A DNA stretch of 64,000 nt from PKWO01 sp036384915 (GTDB taxonomy: Bacteria; Pseudomonadota; Gammaproteobacteria; Burkholderiales; Burkholderiaceae_D): the NCBI GenBank assembly GCA_036384915.1, contig DASVLJ010000071.1, forward strand, positions 62,001 to 126,000, read 5' to 3'. Below the pieces are notes generated by a model. The model saw only the letters and a list, made by a program, of their open reading frames with translations. It searched no databases and was not told where the DNA came from. Below, piece by piece: positions 25,455 through 34,319 of this stretch (position 1 is its first letter; every line of letters starts with the position of its first letter). A program made the translations under genes and the position numbers.

Positions 25455-26378
25455 ATGGCAGCACCTACCAATACCTACCTCTCGACGGCGGCCGTCGGCA
25501 ACCGCGAGGACTTGACCGACGTCATTTACCGCATCGCACCGACGGCCACGCCGTTCATGTCGATGTGCGCCAAGACCAAGGCGACAAACACGCTGCACGA
25601 ATGGCAAACCCAGGACCTGGCCGCGCCCGGCACGAATACCGCGAACGAAGGCGACAACGCCTCCGCCGTGGCCGCGACGCCGACGGTTCGCCTGAACAAC
25701 AGCACGCAGATTTCGACCAAGACCGTCATCGTCTCTGGCACCCAACAGGCGATGAACCCGGCCGGCCGCAAGAACGAACTGGCTTATCAGCTCTCGCTCA
25801 AGTCGCTGGAACTGAAGCGCGACATGGAATATGCGCTGACGCAGCAAAACGTCTTGGCGACTTCACCGCGGCAAACCCGTGGCCTGGTCGGCTGGATGGG
25901 CGACAACGTAGACGCCGGCGCCGGCTACGTCGCACCGAGCTATACCTCGAACACGGCGCAGACCGACGGCACGCAGGCAGCCTTCACCGAAGCACGCATG
26001 AAAAACGTGCTGCAACAGCAGTTCACCGCCGGTGGGGAGCCGAACATCATCCTGTTGCCCCCGAAGGCCAAGCAGACGTTCTCGACCTTCACCGGCAACG
26101 CCACGCGCATGGACAAGTCGGAAGACTCCAAGTTGTATGCGTCGGTGGACGTCTATGCGTCGGACTTCGGCGACATCAAGGCGGTGCCGAGCCGCTTCCA
26201 GCGCACGCGTGACGTGTTCATCCTGCAGTCCGACAAATGGGCTGTAGCGTACCTGCGTCCGTTCCAGACCCTCGAACTCGCGAAGACCGGCGACGCCGAA
26301 CAACGCGAGATCCTGGTCGAATACGCCCTCGAATGCCGTGCGCCCAAGGCAAACGGCGCCGTGGTCGACATCCTGTAA
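25455..26378 (+). CDS. Major capsid protein, SU10/DUF5309 type
   Basis: 307-residue HK97-fold capsid protein: NREDLTDVIYRIAPTATPFMSM, HEWQTQDLAAPG, QISTKTVIVSGTQQAM, KRDMEYALTQQN. Ends with a normal P-loop-like C-terminal strand (VEYALECRAPKANGAVVDIL). AAGGAG precedes the ATG. No delta domain, in line with a separate scaffold gene. Confidence 0.9.
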   Translation: MAAPTNTYLSTAAVGNREDLTDVIYRIAPTATPFMSMCAKTKATNTLHEWQTQDLAAPGTNTANEGDNASAVAATPTVRLNNSTQISTKTVIVSGTQQAMNPAGRKNELAYQLSLKSLELKRDMEYALTQQNVLATSPRQTRGLVGWMGDNVDAGAGYVAPSYTSNTAQTDGTQAAFTEARMKNVLQQQFTAGGEPNIILLPPKAKQTFSTFTGNATRMDKSEDSKLYASVDVYASDFGDIKAVPSRFQRTRDVFILQSDKWAVAYLRPFQTLELAKTGDAEQREILVEYALECRAPKANGAVVDIL

Positions 26379-26389
26379 TTCAACCTCAA

Positions 26390-26405
26390 GGGGGCTTCGG
26401 CCCCC
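26390..26405 (+). other. GC hairpin with UUCG loop after capsid gene
   Basis: GGGGG-C(TTCG)G-CCCCC, no T tract. Could be a weak terminator or a transcript stabiliser. Confidence 0.45.
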
Positions 26406-26423
26406 GAATTTCAGGAGAACGAT

Positions 26424-26846
26424 ATGCCTAACTTGAAACAACTCGCCGACGGTTCCATGGGGATCGAAGGCAGCGACAAAGACGTGGGCGCCTTCGTCTT
26501 CGTCAATATCCCCTATAACACCGCCAGCCCTCTGACCATGTCGGGTGCCGTCTTCAGCCGCGCCATGCAAGTGCAATCGGTGACGGTGAACCCCGATGTG
26601 CCTTCTACCAACGCGGTATCTGTCAAAGCCTGGCAGGCGCCATCCGGCACGGCGTTGGGCTCCGGCACGGCTTTGAGCGGTAATGCTCTCCTGAACGGAA
26701 CTGCCGGAACCAATGTGGTAGCGACGCTTGCTAACACCCCTGGCGCGCTTCAGGTGGCCGCCGGCTCACGAGTCGGCGTTGTCATCAGCGGTGCGCTTGG
26801 GGCGGCCGGCAGCGGCGTCATCACCATCGGGCTTACGCCCGCATAA
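26424..26846 (+). CDS. Hypothetical structural protein, possible capsid decoration
   Basis: 140 residues, G/A/T/V-rich and beta-like, with no charged core after residue 40. Lies directly after the capsid gene, where decoration proteins are often found. CAGGAG precedes the ATG. Assignment by position only. Confidence 0.6.
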   Translation: MPNLKQLADGSMGIEGSDKDVGAFVFVNIPYNTASPLTMSGAVFSRAMQVQSVTVNPDVPSTNAVSVKAWQAPSGTALGSGTALSGNALLNGTAGTNVVATLANTPGALQVAAGSRVGVVISGALGAAGSGVITIGLTPA

Positions 26847-26849
26847 CCT

Positions 26850-26869
26850 GCAGGGGCCTCGGCCCCTGC
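26850..26869 (+). other. GC hairpin between structural genes
   Basis: GCAGGGG-CCTCGG-CCCCTGC, 7-base arms without a T tract; second hairpin of this kind in 500 bases. Confidence 0.4.
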
Positions 26870-26881
26870 CTTGGAGAAACC

Positions 26882-27196
26882 ATGTCCCAAGTCTTTCAAT
26901 CGAGCGCGCTATGCGTCGTGGCCACTGGCGTGCAAATTCCCACGAGCGGCGTATCGGCAAGCGCGAGCATCCCAAATGCTTCCAGCGGCGAGGCGCCGCG
27001 CTATATCCGCGTGGCCGCGACCGCGGCCGCATGCGTCAAGATCGGGAGCGCGGGGGTTACAGCGACGACGGGTGATTTGCAGGTGCAGCCCGGCGATGCG
27101 GCGGTGCTTCAGGTTCCAAGCGGCCTGACGCAAATCGCGGCAATTCAAGTTTCCTCGGCCGGCGTGGTGCAGATTTCGCCGTTGGAGAATATGTGA
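26882..27196 (+). CDS. Hypothetical phage structural protein
   Basis: 104 residues, beta-rich and almost uncharged (LQVPSGLTQIAAIQVSSAGVV). Paralogue-like in style to the preceding protein but not clearly homologous. Unknown. Confidence 0.55.
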   Translation: MSQVFQSSALCVVATGVQIPTSGVSASASIPNASSGEAPRYIRVAATAAACVKIGSAGVTATTGDLQVQPGDAAVLQVPSGLTQIAAIQVSSAGVVQISPLENM

Positions 27197-27483
27197 TGTC
27201 GGACGTACAAATTCAAGCCGCCGAATATGACGGCAAGCTTTTCATCGGCGCATCGCAGGACTGCACGCCCATCGCCGAGTTCGCCAAGGCACAGCACAAT
27301 GCCGGCTTCCATGGCAGCCAAGAGATGCGCCACGCCGCCCGGATTCCAAACGTGATTATTGAGGCCTACTGCAACGAGCACCACGTGTCATTCGCCGATG
27401 TCATGAGCAACCCGGAGCACATGAAGCGGATCTGCAACGATCCGAAGAATGCAGCCTTCCGCATCTGGCCCGGTAAGCTGTAA
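27196..27483 (+). CDS. Conserved-type phage protein before the adaptor gene
   Basis: 95 residues; the C-terminus NPEHMKRICNDPKNAAFRIWPGKL has the FRIWPGK ending common in short-tailed phage proteins preceding the adaptor. GGAG lies 9 bases before the ATG at 27196; a GTG at 27193 is an alternative. Stop overlaps the adaptor start. Confidence 0.65.
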   Translation: MSDVQIQAAEYDGKLFIGASQDCTPIAEFAKAQHNAGFHGSQEMRHAARIPNVIIEAYCNEHHVSFADVMSNPEHMKRICNDPKNAAFRIWPGKL

Positions 27484-28100
27484 TGGCACTCGCGACCTAC
27501 ACCGATTTGCAAGCCTCGATCGCGAACTGGCTGCATCGTTCCGATTTGGCCTCGGTGATACCGGACTTTATCGAACTGGCCGAGAAGCGCATCAATGGCG
27601 ATCTCGACGCGCGCCTGCAGGATGCCGTTGTTTCGCTGTCGACCGTGGCCGGGCAAATATCCGTGACAACGCCCTCGGACGTGGTGAATATCCGCTCTCT
27701 GACGATTCAATCCAGCCCGAACCAGGTTCTCGACTATCTGTCTCCGGACCAGTTCAACGGGCAATATGCCTGGGCAGAGACCGGCACACCGCGCAGCTTT
27801 ACCGTGATTGGCGGCTCGATCTATCTCGGCCCGACGCCGGATGCCGCCTACACGCTGCAGACGATCTACAAGGCGCTGGTGCCGTCGCTTGCGACCGCGC
27901 AGGGCGGCACGAATTGGCTGATGACGAACTACCCGCAGGTCTATCTCATGGCCTCCCTGTGCGAGTCGGCGCCCTATATCGTCGGCGATGACCGGTTGCC
28001 GGTGTGGGAACAGAAATATCAGGAAGCCATCGAATCGGTCAATTCCGTCGATTGGTATAGCGGTTCCACCATGCGCGTGCGCAGCGATGTGAGGATGTAA
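27483..28100 (+). CDS. Head-tail adaptor, P22 gp4-like
   Basis: 205 residues. MALATYTDLQASIANWLHRSDLASVIPDFIELAEKRIN is the typical start of phage adaptor proteins that bind under the portal. Conserved middle: PRSFTVIGGSIYLGPTPDAAYTL. Its presence argues for short-tail (podovirus) morphology. Confidence 0.82.
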   Translation: MALATYTDLQASIANWLHRSDLASVIPDFIELAEKRINGDLDARLQDAVVSLSTVAGQISVTTPSDVVNIRSLTIQSSPNQVLDYLSPDQFNGQYAWAETGTPRSFTVIGGSIYLGPTPDAAYTLQTIYKALVPSLATAQGGTNWLMTNYPQVYLMASLCESAPYIVGDDRLPVWEQKYQEAIESVNSVDWYSGSTMRVRSDVRM

Positions 28101-28660
28101 TGGGTCTCGAAACCGTAACCTATGTCAACGATCTTGTTCAATCGAACCCCACTGGTGGCGATGTCAAGAGCCAAGGCGATGACCATCTGCGCAATATCAA
28201 GACTGCCGTCAAGAATTCGGTTCCCGGCTTCCTCGGCGCTGTCGCCGTTGCGGGCCCGGAGTCAGGCGTCGCAAACGCTTATGTGGTGACTCCGGTTACG
28301 CCGTTGCAGGGCTATAGCGCGAACTCGCTGCTTGTCCTGCAGCCTGGCAATAGCAATACCGGCGCTTGCACCGTCAATGTCTCCGGTCTCGGCGTTCTGC
28401 CGCTTCAATCGAGCGTTGGAGCCGCGCTGGTGGCGAATGACTTGCTTGCCGGCGAGATTTACGTTTTCGTCTGCACGGGCGCCGCCTTTAACCTGGTCGG
28501 CATCACGAAAAACTACGCCGATCAGCTCGCCATGAATGCTGCGATGCCGGTGCAGCCGGGTGGGGCAACGCAACGTTCGATGAATACCGCGTTTGGTGTC
28601 GCAAGCTGGGGTATCCCGCGCGCGCCAGCGACGCGCATGTACAACTTCCGCAATTTCTAA
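28100..28660 (+). CDS. Tail fibre-like protein
   Basis: 186 residues. The N-terminal YVNDLVQSNPTGGDVKSQGDDHLRNIK is the virion-attachment motif seen at the start of many phage fibre proteins. Shorter than usual and without an obvious receptor-binding tip, so it may be an adaptor to the next proteins. Start overlaps the adaptor stop by one base. Confidence 0.7.
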   Translation: MGLETVTYVNDLVQSNPTGGDVKSQGDDHLRNIKTAVKNSVPGFLGAVAVAGPESGVANAYVVTPVTPLQGYSANSLLVLQPGNSNTGACTVNVSGLGVLPLQSSVGAALVANDLLAGEIYVFVCTGAAFNLVGITKNYADQLAMNAAMPVQPGGATQRSMNTAFGVASWGIPRAPATRMYNFRNF

Positions 28661-28669
28661 GGACCGATC

Positions 28670-29077
28670 ATGACCGCCAACGTTGACCCGATTTTCCCGC
28701 TCACGCCGAAATCTGCATGGGCCACCTTGACCACCGCAAATGCGGCAAAAGACGGCACCGGTACGGTGAATACGGTATGCACCGCCGGCCCCAATGGTGA
28801 ATATGTCGAAAGCATCACGGCAATCCCGATCGGCACCAATGTGGCCTCCGTGCTGCGCGTGTTCATCAATAACGGTTCCACGAATGCGACGGCGACGAAT
28901 AATTCGCTGCGGTGGGAAGTGTCGTTGCCGGGCACGACGCTCACCGATGTTACCGCTCAGGTACCGGTGACGATTCCTATCCAAAAGGCGATCCCCGCAA
29001 ACTACAAGCTGAATGTGGTGTTGGGCACCGCGGTGGCGGCCGGCTGGCAAGTGACTTGCGACTCGGACTCGTACTAA
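28670..29077 (+). CDS. Hypothetical phage structural protein
   Basis: 135 residues, beta-rich (EYVESITAIPIGTNVASVLRVFINNG). Lies between two fibre-like genes. Resembles small tail accessory proteins in style; unassigned. Confidence 0.6.
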   Translation: MTANVDPIFPLTPKSAWATLTTANAAKDGTGTVNTVCTAGPNGEYVESITAIPIGTNVASVLRVFINNGSTNATATNNSLRWEVSLPGTTLTDVTAQVPVTIPIQKAIPANYKLNVVLGTAVAAGWQVTCDSDSY

Positions 29078-29078
29078 T

Positions 29079-30662
29079 ATGGCCAAGGCACCACAAGGCA
29101 ACCCGACGCCGACGGCGCCGCTGGTGGCCGTAACCAACCCGATGGCCAACAGCATGGCGTTGACGGCACAGAGCGCATATTTTCAGCACTTTGCGCCGAA
29201 TGCGGCGAATCTGGCTTTCTCGCTGCCGAATCCGGCCACGCTGTTGCCCGGGTGGGAATTCACTTTCAAGAATCTGACCACCAATGGCGCGTTCCCGGTA
29301 CAGATTCTGGACTTTGCGGGGAACCTGGCCGGATGGACGCTGCCGGGCGCTACCGTGCTGTTCGTCATGGAATCGAACATCAACACGCAAGGCGGCATTT
29401 GGCGCGTCGAGACGGGAAACCGGGCCAGCGACAACGGCATCTATGAGTGGGGAACCACAATCGAATATGCTGCTTCTGCGCCTATCGCGCTCCAAGCGCT
29501 CGGCGCCTTGGGCTCGCACATGATCGACGCCGAATTGGGCATCTTGACTGACATGAGCTTTAGCTCGAACTCGGCCGCCCCAATCGCATTCCGGTGCAAA
29601 GACGGTGCCTTTCAGCTCGGCGCGCTCGGTACCGCCATGGCCACGAATACCTCTGCTGGAAGCTGGAACGTCGACACCTGCTCAAATGGCAGTGGCGAGG
29701 TGCTAATTGCCTATGGCGGGTCGACAACCCCTTGCGTGGCGTCCTACACCGTCAACACCTCGACGCTGGCCCTGACGCAGGCGGCCAACAAGACAGGCGC
29801 GACGAAAGCCACCAAGTTCGTGGGCATGGATGCGATTGCATCGGGCAATAACGCTTTGGTCTATGCCGAGACGACGACGGGGCAGGCCTGGATGGCCATG
29901 ATTACCGGGAATGGTGCTGGTTTGACGTTCAATACGGCCGTGGCGCTCAGCGCGACAACCGGCATGACGGTGGCGCAAGTGGCGGCCCTGTCGGCCAGCT
30001 TGGCCCATACTCTGTATTCCGATGGTTCCTCGATCTACCTCAACCGCGTGACGATTTCCGGCACGGTGCCAACGCCAGGCACGCAGTCGGTTATTGCAAA
30101 TCGGCCGCTTCCCGGCGCTGGAGTGTTCCAAAGCGCGGCGCAAATCGTGAAGCTGAACTCGACAACATCGCTCGCCGTCTATGGCGGCAAGAATTCGAAC
30201 GGCGGCTCGTTTGGCGGATCGGTGTATGGAAACGTCATCACCGACACCGGCTCTGGCATCACGCAAAACGAAGTGCTTTTGGTGGATGACTTCGCCAGCG
30301 CGCTGCCGACCAATGTGCAGAATCTCGTCTTTTGCGGCGCCTATAAGGGCGTCAACGGCTCGATCAATTGCATCTTCTCCGACGGCGCGGCTTACAAGAT
30401 GGCCATCGTCAAGGTGGTGAACGGCAAGCCTGTGATCTCTCCCATGATCGATATTACCTTGCGCGGTCCGCTATACAGCACGAGCACCACCTTCAATAGC
30501 CTGTCGCAATCGATACCGCGCTGCCTCAAGACGGCTGCCGGAAACATCGTGCTGCCGATCCTGGAATGGGCAGGCGCCAAACAGATAGGCGCCGACTTCT
30601 CGACAGCTGGCACGAACTTGGCCTCAGCCGTCTATAACCCGGTGTGCCTGGCGCCGCAGTGA
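29079..30662 (+). CDS. Putative tail fibre / receptor-binding protein
   Basis: 527 residues, rich in G, A, N, S and T with few charges; the middle contains repeated strand-turn patterns resembling a beta-propeller or fibre. N-terminus FAPNAANLAFSLPNPATLLPGWEFTFKNL resembles tail-associated proteins. Based on position and composition it is the best candidate for host recognition; not proven by motif. Confidence 0.6.
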   Translation: MAKAPQGNPTPTAPLVAVTNPMANSMALTAQSAYFQHFAPNAANLAFSLPNPATLLPGWEFTFKNLTTNGAFPVQILDFAGNLAGWTLPGATVLFVMESNINTQGGIWRVETGNRASDNGIYEWGTTIEYAASAPIALQALGALGSHMIDAELGILTDMSFSSNSAAPIAFRCKDGAFQLGALGTAMATNTSAGSWNVDTCSNGSGEVLIAYGGSTTPCVASYTVNTSTLALTQAANKTGATKATKFVGMDAIASGNNALVYAETTTGQAWMAMITGNGAGLTFNTAVALSATTGMTVAQVAALSASLAHTLYSDGSSIYLNRVTISGTVPTPGTQSVIANRPLPGAGVFQSAAQIVKLNSTTSLAVYGGKNSNGGSFGGSVYGNVITDTGSGITQNEVLLVDDFASALPTNVQNLVFCGAYKGVNGSINCIFSDGAAYKMAIVKVVNGKPVISPMIDITLRGPLYSTSTTFNSLSQSIPRCLKTAAGNIVLPILEWAGAKQIGADFSTAGTNLASAVYNPVCLAPQ

Positions 30663-30669
30663 GAAAAAC

Positions 30670-31128
30670 ATGCAGATCGTCATAGTCAACGGCGCACCGG
30701 CGCTGACTTTCAAGGACAGCGCAGACCTGTCGCAGTGGCCGACAGTGAATGATGGTGGTCAAATCACTCAAGTGGCCAATATCCCGGGACCGCCTCAAGT
30801 CGTCTCGGCGGCTATCCCGGACGGCACCCCTTTGACATCCCTTCAATACGCAGCGGGGGCCGTCTCGGTCGCGCCGGCGCCGGCACAGGCCGTGCCGCAA
30901 ACCATCACGGCGTTCCAGGCCAAGGCAGCGCTTGCCAATGCCGGCCTGTATGCGACGGTTGACTCCTACATGACCAACACGGCGCCATTGATCGATAAAC
31001 TCGCATGGCAGGAACAAATCACGTTCAGCCGCAACGATTCGATTATTGCCGCGTGCGCCGCTCCGTGCGGGCTCACGTCGCAACAGCTCGACGCGCTCTT
31101 TATCGCCGGCGCGCAAATCACACCGTGA
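30670..31128 (+). CDS. Tail fibre assembly/accessory-like protein
   Basis: 152 residues. Short hydrophilic start, APAPAQAVPQ linker, then TITAFQAKAALANAGLYATVDSYM and QEQITFSRND, a C-terminal domain shared by several phage tail accessory proteins. Stop overlaps the next start (GTGA). Confidence 0.6.
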   Translation: MQIVIVNGAPALTFKDSADLSQWPTVNDGGQITQVANIPGPPQVVSAAIPDGTPLTSLQYAAGAVSVAPAPAQAVPQTITAFQAKAALANAGLYATVDSYMTNTAPLIDKLAWQEQITFSRNDSIIAACAAPCGLTSQQLDALFIAGAQITP

Positions 31129-32729
31129 CTAAGATGCAGCTCGTCCCATTCGAGGCCCTGGGCGACCTCGGCATCATGCCCGACACGTTCGCACGCGACC
31201 TGCCGGCCGGTGGCGGTGAGAGGGGCAGTAATACGCCGTTTGCCTGGAGCGCCGCGCAGAACTTCCGCTTTCGTGATGGCTTCGCCGAAAAACTGCTCGG
31301 TCATACCGCTATCAACGGCACGCCGCAGGTTGTCCCCTACGGGCTGTTTCCGGTCTATGGCGTCAATGGCCGGTATTGGGTCTACATGGGGCTGCAGCAG
31401 GCCTACGCGGTCAACAACCTGACGCACACGAACATCACGCGCGGCAGCGGCAATTACACGGGAACCACGGCCAACAAGTGGAATGGCGGCGACCTGAGCG
31501 GTACCCTGGTGGTGAACAACGGTATCGATAACCCGCAATACTGGGGCGGGAATGTGGCCACGCCGATGGCGGACCTGTTGAATTGGCCGGCCAATACGCA
31601 ATGCAAGGTCATGCGCCCCTTCAAGCAATTCCTGATGGCGCTCAATGTCACGAAGTCGGGCACAAATTACCCGCACATGGTCAAGTGGTCGACGGAGGCG
31701 GTTCCGGGTACGCTGCCTGCGTCCTGGGACCAGACCGACCCGACGCAAGACGCCGGCGAGCAGGATCTTGCCGACACCGAAGACCATCTGGTGGACGGCC
31801 TGGCGCTGGGCGACACCTTCATGATCTACAAGGAGAACAGCACCTACGCGGCGCAGTTCATCGGCCAGCCGTACATTTTCCGGTTCGCCTGCATCTCGAA
31901 GGAATCCGGCATTCTGGCAACGAACTGCGTTGCCGCCTTCCCGGGCACACCGAATTTCCCGATGGGTGGCCATGCGATCATGACGCAGGGCGACATCGTA
32001 GTGACCAACGGAATTTCGCCGCCCCAATCGATTGCTGATCGCCGCATGCGCAAGGCGATTTTCAACAACCTTGACAGCACGAATTACGCCAACAGCTTTG
32101 CCGTCGAAAACCCAACGCGCAATGAGATCTGGTTTTGCTACCCGACCTCGGGCAGCGTGTGGTGCAACCAGGCTGCGATCTGGAACTACAAGGACAACAC
32201 CTGGGGCGTGCGCGACATACCGAACCTGACGCATGCCAACGCCGGCGTGATCGTCTATGCCCAGGCCAACACCTGGGATGTCGATACCGATGCATGGGAC
32301 AACGACGATACGACCTGGGGCGAAGATGACTACACGCAGGCCGCCTCGCGCGTGATGATGGCCGACAGCGGCCAATTACTGCACCTGGCGGACATCACGC
32401 GCTCATTTAACGGCAGCCCCATGACGGCATCGATCGAGCGCACAGGTCTTGATTTCGGCATGCCGGAGCGCATCAAGACCTGTCGCGGCGTGCGCCTGCG
32501 CATCGATGCTGATGCCGGTACGGTGATTCAGGTCTACGTCGGGCAGCAAGCCGATCTGAGCCAGTCCGTAACGTGGAACGGGCCATACAACTTCACGGTC
32601 GGCAGCAGCGTCAAGGTCGATTGCTTCGTGTCGGCGCGCTATCTCAGCGTCAAGTTTGTGTCGGTAGCGCAGGGTGCCTGGCGCGTGCGCTCGTTCGACA
32701 TGGACGTTGGCGCGACGGGGATGTACTGA
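31125..32729 (+). CDS. Tail tube/hub protein, P22 gp10-like
   Basis: 534 residues from the GTG at 31125 (ATG at 31134 possible). Begins LVPFEALGDLGIMPDTFARDLPAGG and continues with NFRFRDGFAEKLLGH, the usual start of gp10-like plugs. It is rich in W and Y. Expected to close the short tail beneath the gp4-like adaptor. Confidence 0.78.
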   Translation: MTKMQLVPFEALGDLGIMPDTFARDLPAGGGERGSNTPFAWSAAQNFRFRDGFAEKLLGHTAINGTPQVVPYGLFPVYGVNGRYWVYMGLQQAYAVNNLTHTNITRGSGNYTGTTANKWNGGDLSGTLVVNNGIDNPQYWGGNVATPMADLLNWPANTQCKVMRPFKQFLMALNVTKSGTNYPHMVKWSTEAVPGTLPASWDQTDPTQDAGEQDLADTEDHLVDGLALGDTFMIYKENSTYAAQFIGQPYIFRFACISKESGILATNCVAAFPGTPNFPMGGHAIMTQGDIVVTNGISPPQSIADRRMRKAIFNNLDSTNYANSFAVENPTRNEIWFCYPTSGSVWCNQAAIWNYKDNTWGVRDIPNLTHANAGVIVYAQANTWDVDTDAWDNDDTTWGEDDYTQAASRVMMADSGQLLHLADITRSFNGSPMTASIERTGLDFGMPERIKTCRGVRLRIDADAGTVIQVYVGQQADLSQSVTWNGPYNFTVGSSVKVDCFVSARYLSVKFVSVAQGAWRVRSFDMDVGATGMY

Positions 32730-32977
32730 TGGACTACAAGCCCGGCGTGCCGCCGACCGACCCGGCGCAGATACCTGCCTTCCTGGCCGACGAGCTGAAG
32801 AAGCTGCAATTCGTGCTGGCGTCGCCGCAAAAGGTCGTATTCCTGGCCGTGAGCGATGCCGCGCCGGCCAAGATCAGGGACGGCATGACCTGCTATGCGG
32901 ACGGCACGCACTGGAATCCGGGAAGCGGCCGAGGCGTCTATACCTACGAAAACGGAACCTGGAAACTATTGGGGTAA
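32729..32977 (+). CDS. Small phage tail protein
   Basis: 82 residues, starting in a TGATG overlap. Ends with a small beta domain (GMTCYADGTHWNPGSGRGVYTYENGTWKLLG) seen in phage virion proteins. Function unknown. Confidence 0.65.
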   Translation: MDYKPGVPPTDPAQIPAFLADELKKLQFVLASPQKVVFLAVSDAAPAKIRDGMTCYADGTHWNPGSGRGVYTYENGTWKLLG

Positions 32978-32980
32978 GCA

Positions 32981-33304
32981 ATGAAAATGAACTTTCAAGG
33001 CGGATTGCTCGGAGGCGCCGGAGCACCTGCGATGCCGCAACAGGCGCCCTTGGGCGCACCGCAAATGCCCGGCAATGGTTTGCTCGGTGCGGCTGGCGGT
33101 TCCGGCTTGCAAATGGCCATGAGCCTTTCGCGCAATCCCACACCGCAAATGGCGCAGGCAATCATCGCCCAACTGAAGCAGAGCGGCAATCCTGAAGCAC
33201 ATCATTTCGAGCAGGCGCTTACCAGGGCTGGCAACAGTCCGGAAATCATCAAGAATCTGGCCGATGTGGTCGTTCAAAAACTTAGTGGAGTAGGGAATGC
33301 ATAA
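32981..33304 (+). CDS. Hypothetical phage protein with Gly/Pro-rich start
   Basis: 107 residues: low-complexity G/A/P/Q/M N-terminus, then a helical C-terminus (TPQMAQAIIAQLKQSGNPEAHHFEQAL). Overlaps the hydroxylase gene start by 8 bases. Unknown; possibly an ejection accessory. Confidence 0.55.
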   Translation: MKMNFQGGLLGGAGAPAMPQQAPLGAPQMPGNGLLGAAGGSGLQMAMSLSRNPTPQMAQAIIAQLKQSGNPEAHHFEQALTRAGNSPEIIKNLADVVVQKLSGVGNA

Positions 33305-33866
33305 TTTCATGATGGTGGCGCACAGCGTCGATGTGATGCCGCTGAATCTCGCAATCAAGCGTCGCCCCGAGCTTTGGAAAGAAGACACCTATCTGCGGGA
33401 CTACCCGCAAGGCCCATTCGGTGAAATCGAGTCGATCATGCTGCGTTTCCCCGTGAAAGGCGTTTTCGAGACCGAAGAAGAAGTCAAAAACCACCTGAGC
33501 AAATACGATCAACACGAATCCATCGACTACCCGCCCTATAAGGTGCTGACCGAGGCGCGTCCGATCGTGATGGCACTCATGGCGCGTGTGCAGGGTGAGC
33601 GCTTGGGCCGTGTGATGATCAACAAGATCAAACCAGGCGGCCGCATTTATCCGCACGCCGACACCAAGGAGCATGCCGAATATTATTCGCGGTTCCATGT
33701 GGTGCTGCAGAGCCAACCCGGCGTCTTCTTTCGCTCGGGCGACGAAAGCGTGTATATGGATGTGGGCACAGTCTGGTGGTTCGACAACAAGCTCGAGCAC
33801 GAAGTCATTAACAATAGCGCTGATGATCGCATTCACATGATTGTCGACATTCGGACGTCGCGATGA
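33297..33866 (+). CDS. Aspartyl/asparaginyl beta-hydroxylase-like dioxygenase
   Basis: 189-residue Fe(II)/2-oxoglutarate dioxygenase of the Asp/Asn beta-hydroxylase family. Iron ligands H120 and D122 (YPHAD) and H168 (LEHEV) are present, with the supporting RFHVVLQ and VWWFDN segments. Substrate unknown; inside a virion gene block it may modify a phage structural protein or a host target. Coupled by ATGA to the GNAT gene. Confidence 0.85.
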   Translation: MHNFMMVAHSVDVMPLNLAIKRRPELWKEDTYLRDYPQGPFGEIESIMLRFPVKGVFETEEEVKNHLSKYDQHESIDYPPYKVLTEARPIVMALMARVQGERLGRVMINKIKPGGRIYPHADTKEHAEYYSRFHVVLQSQPGVFFRSGDESVYMDVGTVWWFDNKLEHEVINNSADDRIHMIVDIRTSR

Positions 33867-34318
33867 TCACTTACCACGTCGAATCGCTGGAGCGCAATCT
33901 GCGCGAAATCCAGGTGCTTTTGCCTCAGCACTATGAAGAGCTTGCGCTCAATCAGGACAAGGTGCCGTTGTCGCCTCAGTACCATGTCTATGTGGCGCGC
34001 GAACGTGCCGGCGAACTGCTTTTCGTCACGGCGAGGGAAGCCGGCGAGATGGTCGGCTACTTCATCGGGTTTATCGCACCTGGCCTGCACTATAGCGACT
34101 GCCTGACCTGCAACATGGACATCTTCTATGTGCGCCAGGATAAGCGCAAAGGGTCGGCAGGCGTCCGCCTCTTCCGCTTTGTGGAAGCGGAATTGCGGCG
34201 CCGCGGCGTGCGCCGCTGGTTCATGGGATCAAAGATTCATGCCGATGCGAGCGCGCTTTTCAAGCGCATTGGCGCGTCACCGGTCGAAACGTATTACAGC
34301 AAATGGATAGGGGAATGA
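33863..34318 (+). CDS. GNAT-family acetyltransferase
   Basis: 151 residues. GNAT fold with motif A at DIFYVRQDKRKGSAGVRLFRFVEAEL and the preceding beta strand VGYFIGFIAP. Starts in an ATGA overlap with the hydroxylase gene, so both are made together. Acetyl-CoA binding is expected; substrate unknown. Confidence 0.82.
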   Translation: MITYHVESLERNLREIQVLLPQHYEELALNQDKVPLSPQYHVYVARERAGELLFVTAREAGEMVGYFIGFIAPGLHYSDCLTCNMDIFYVRQDKRKGSAGVRLFRFVEAELRRRGVRRWFMGSKIHADASALFKRIGASPVETYYSKWIGE

Positions 34319-34319
34319 C

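Noticed and set aside
30966..32375. 469-codon open frame on the minus strand
   Set aside because: Mirror of the tail-hub gene; no start signals or domains.
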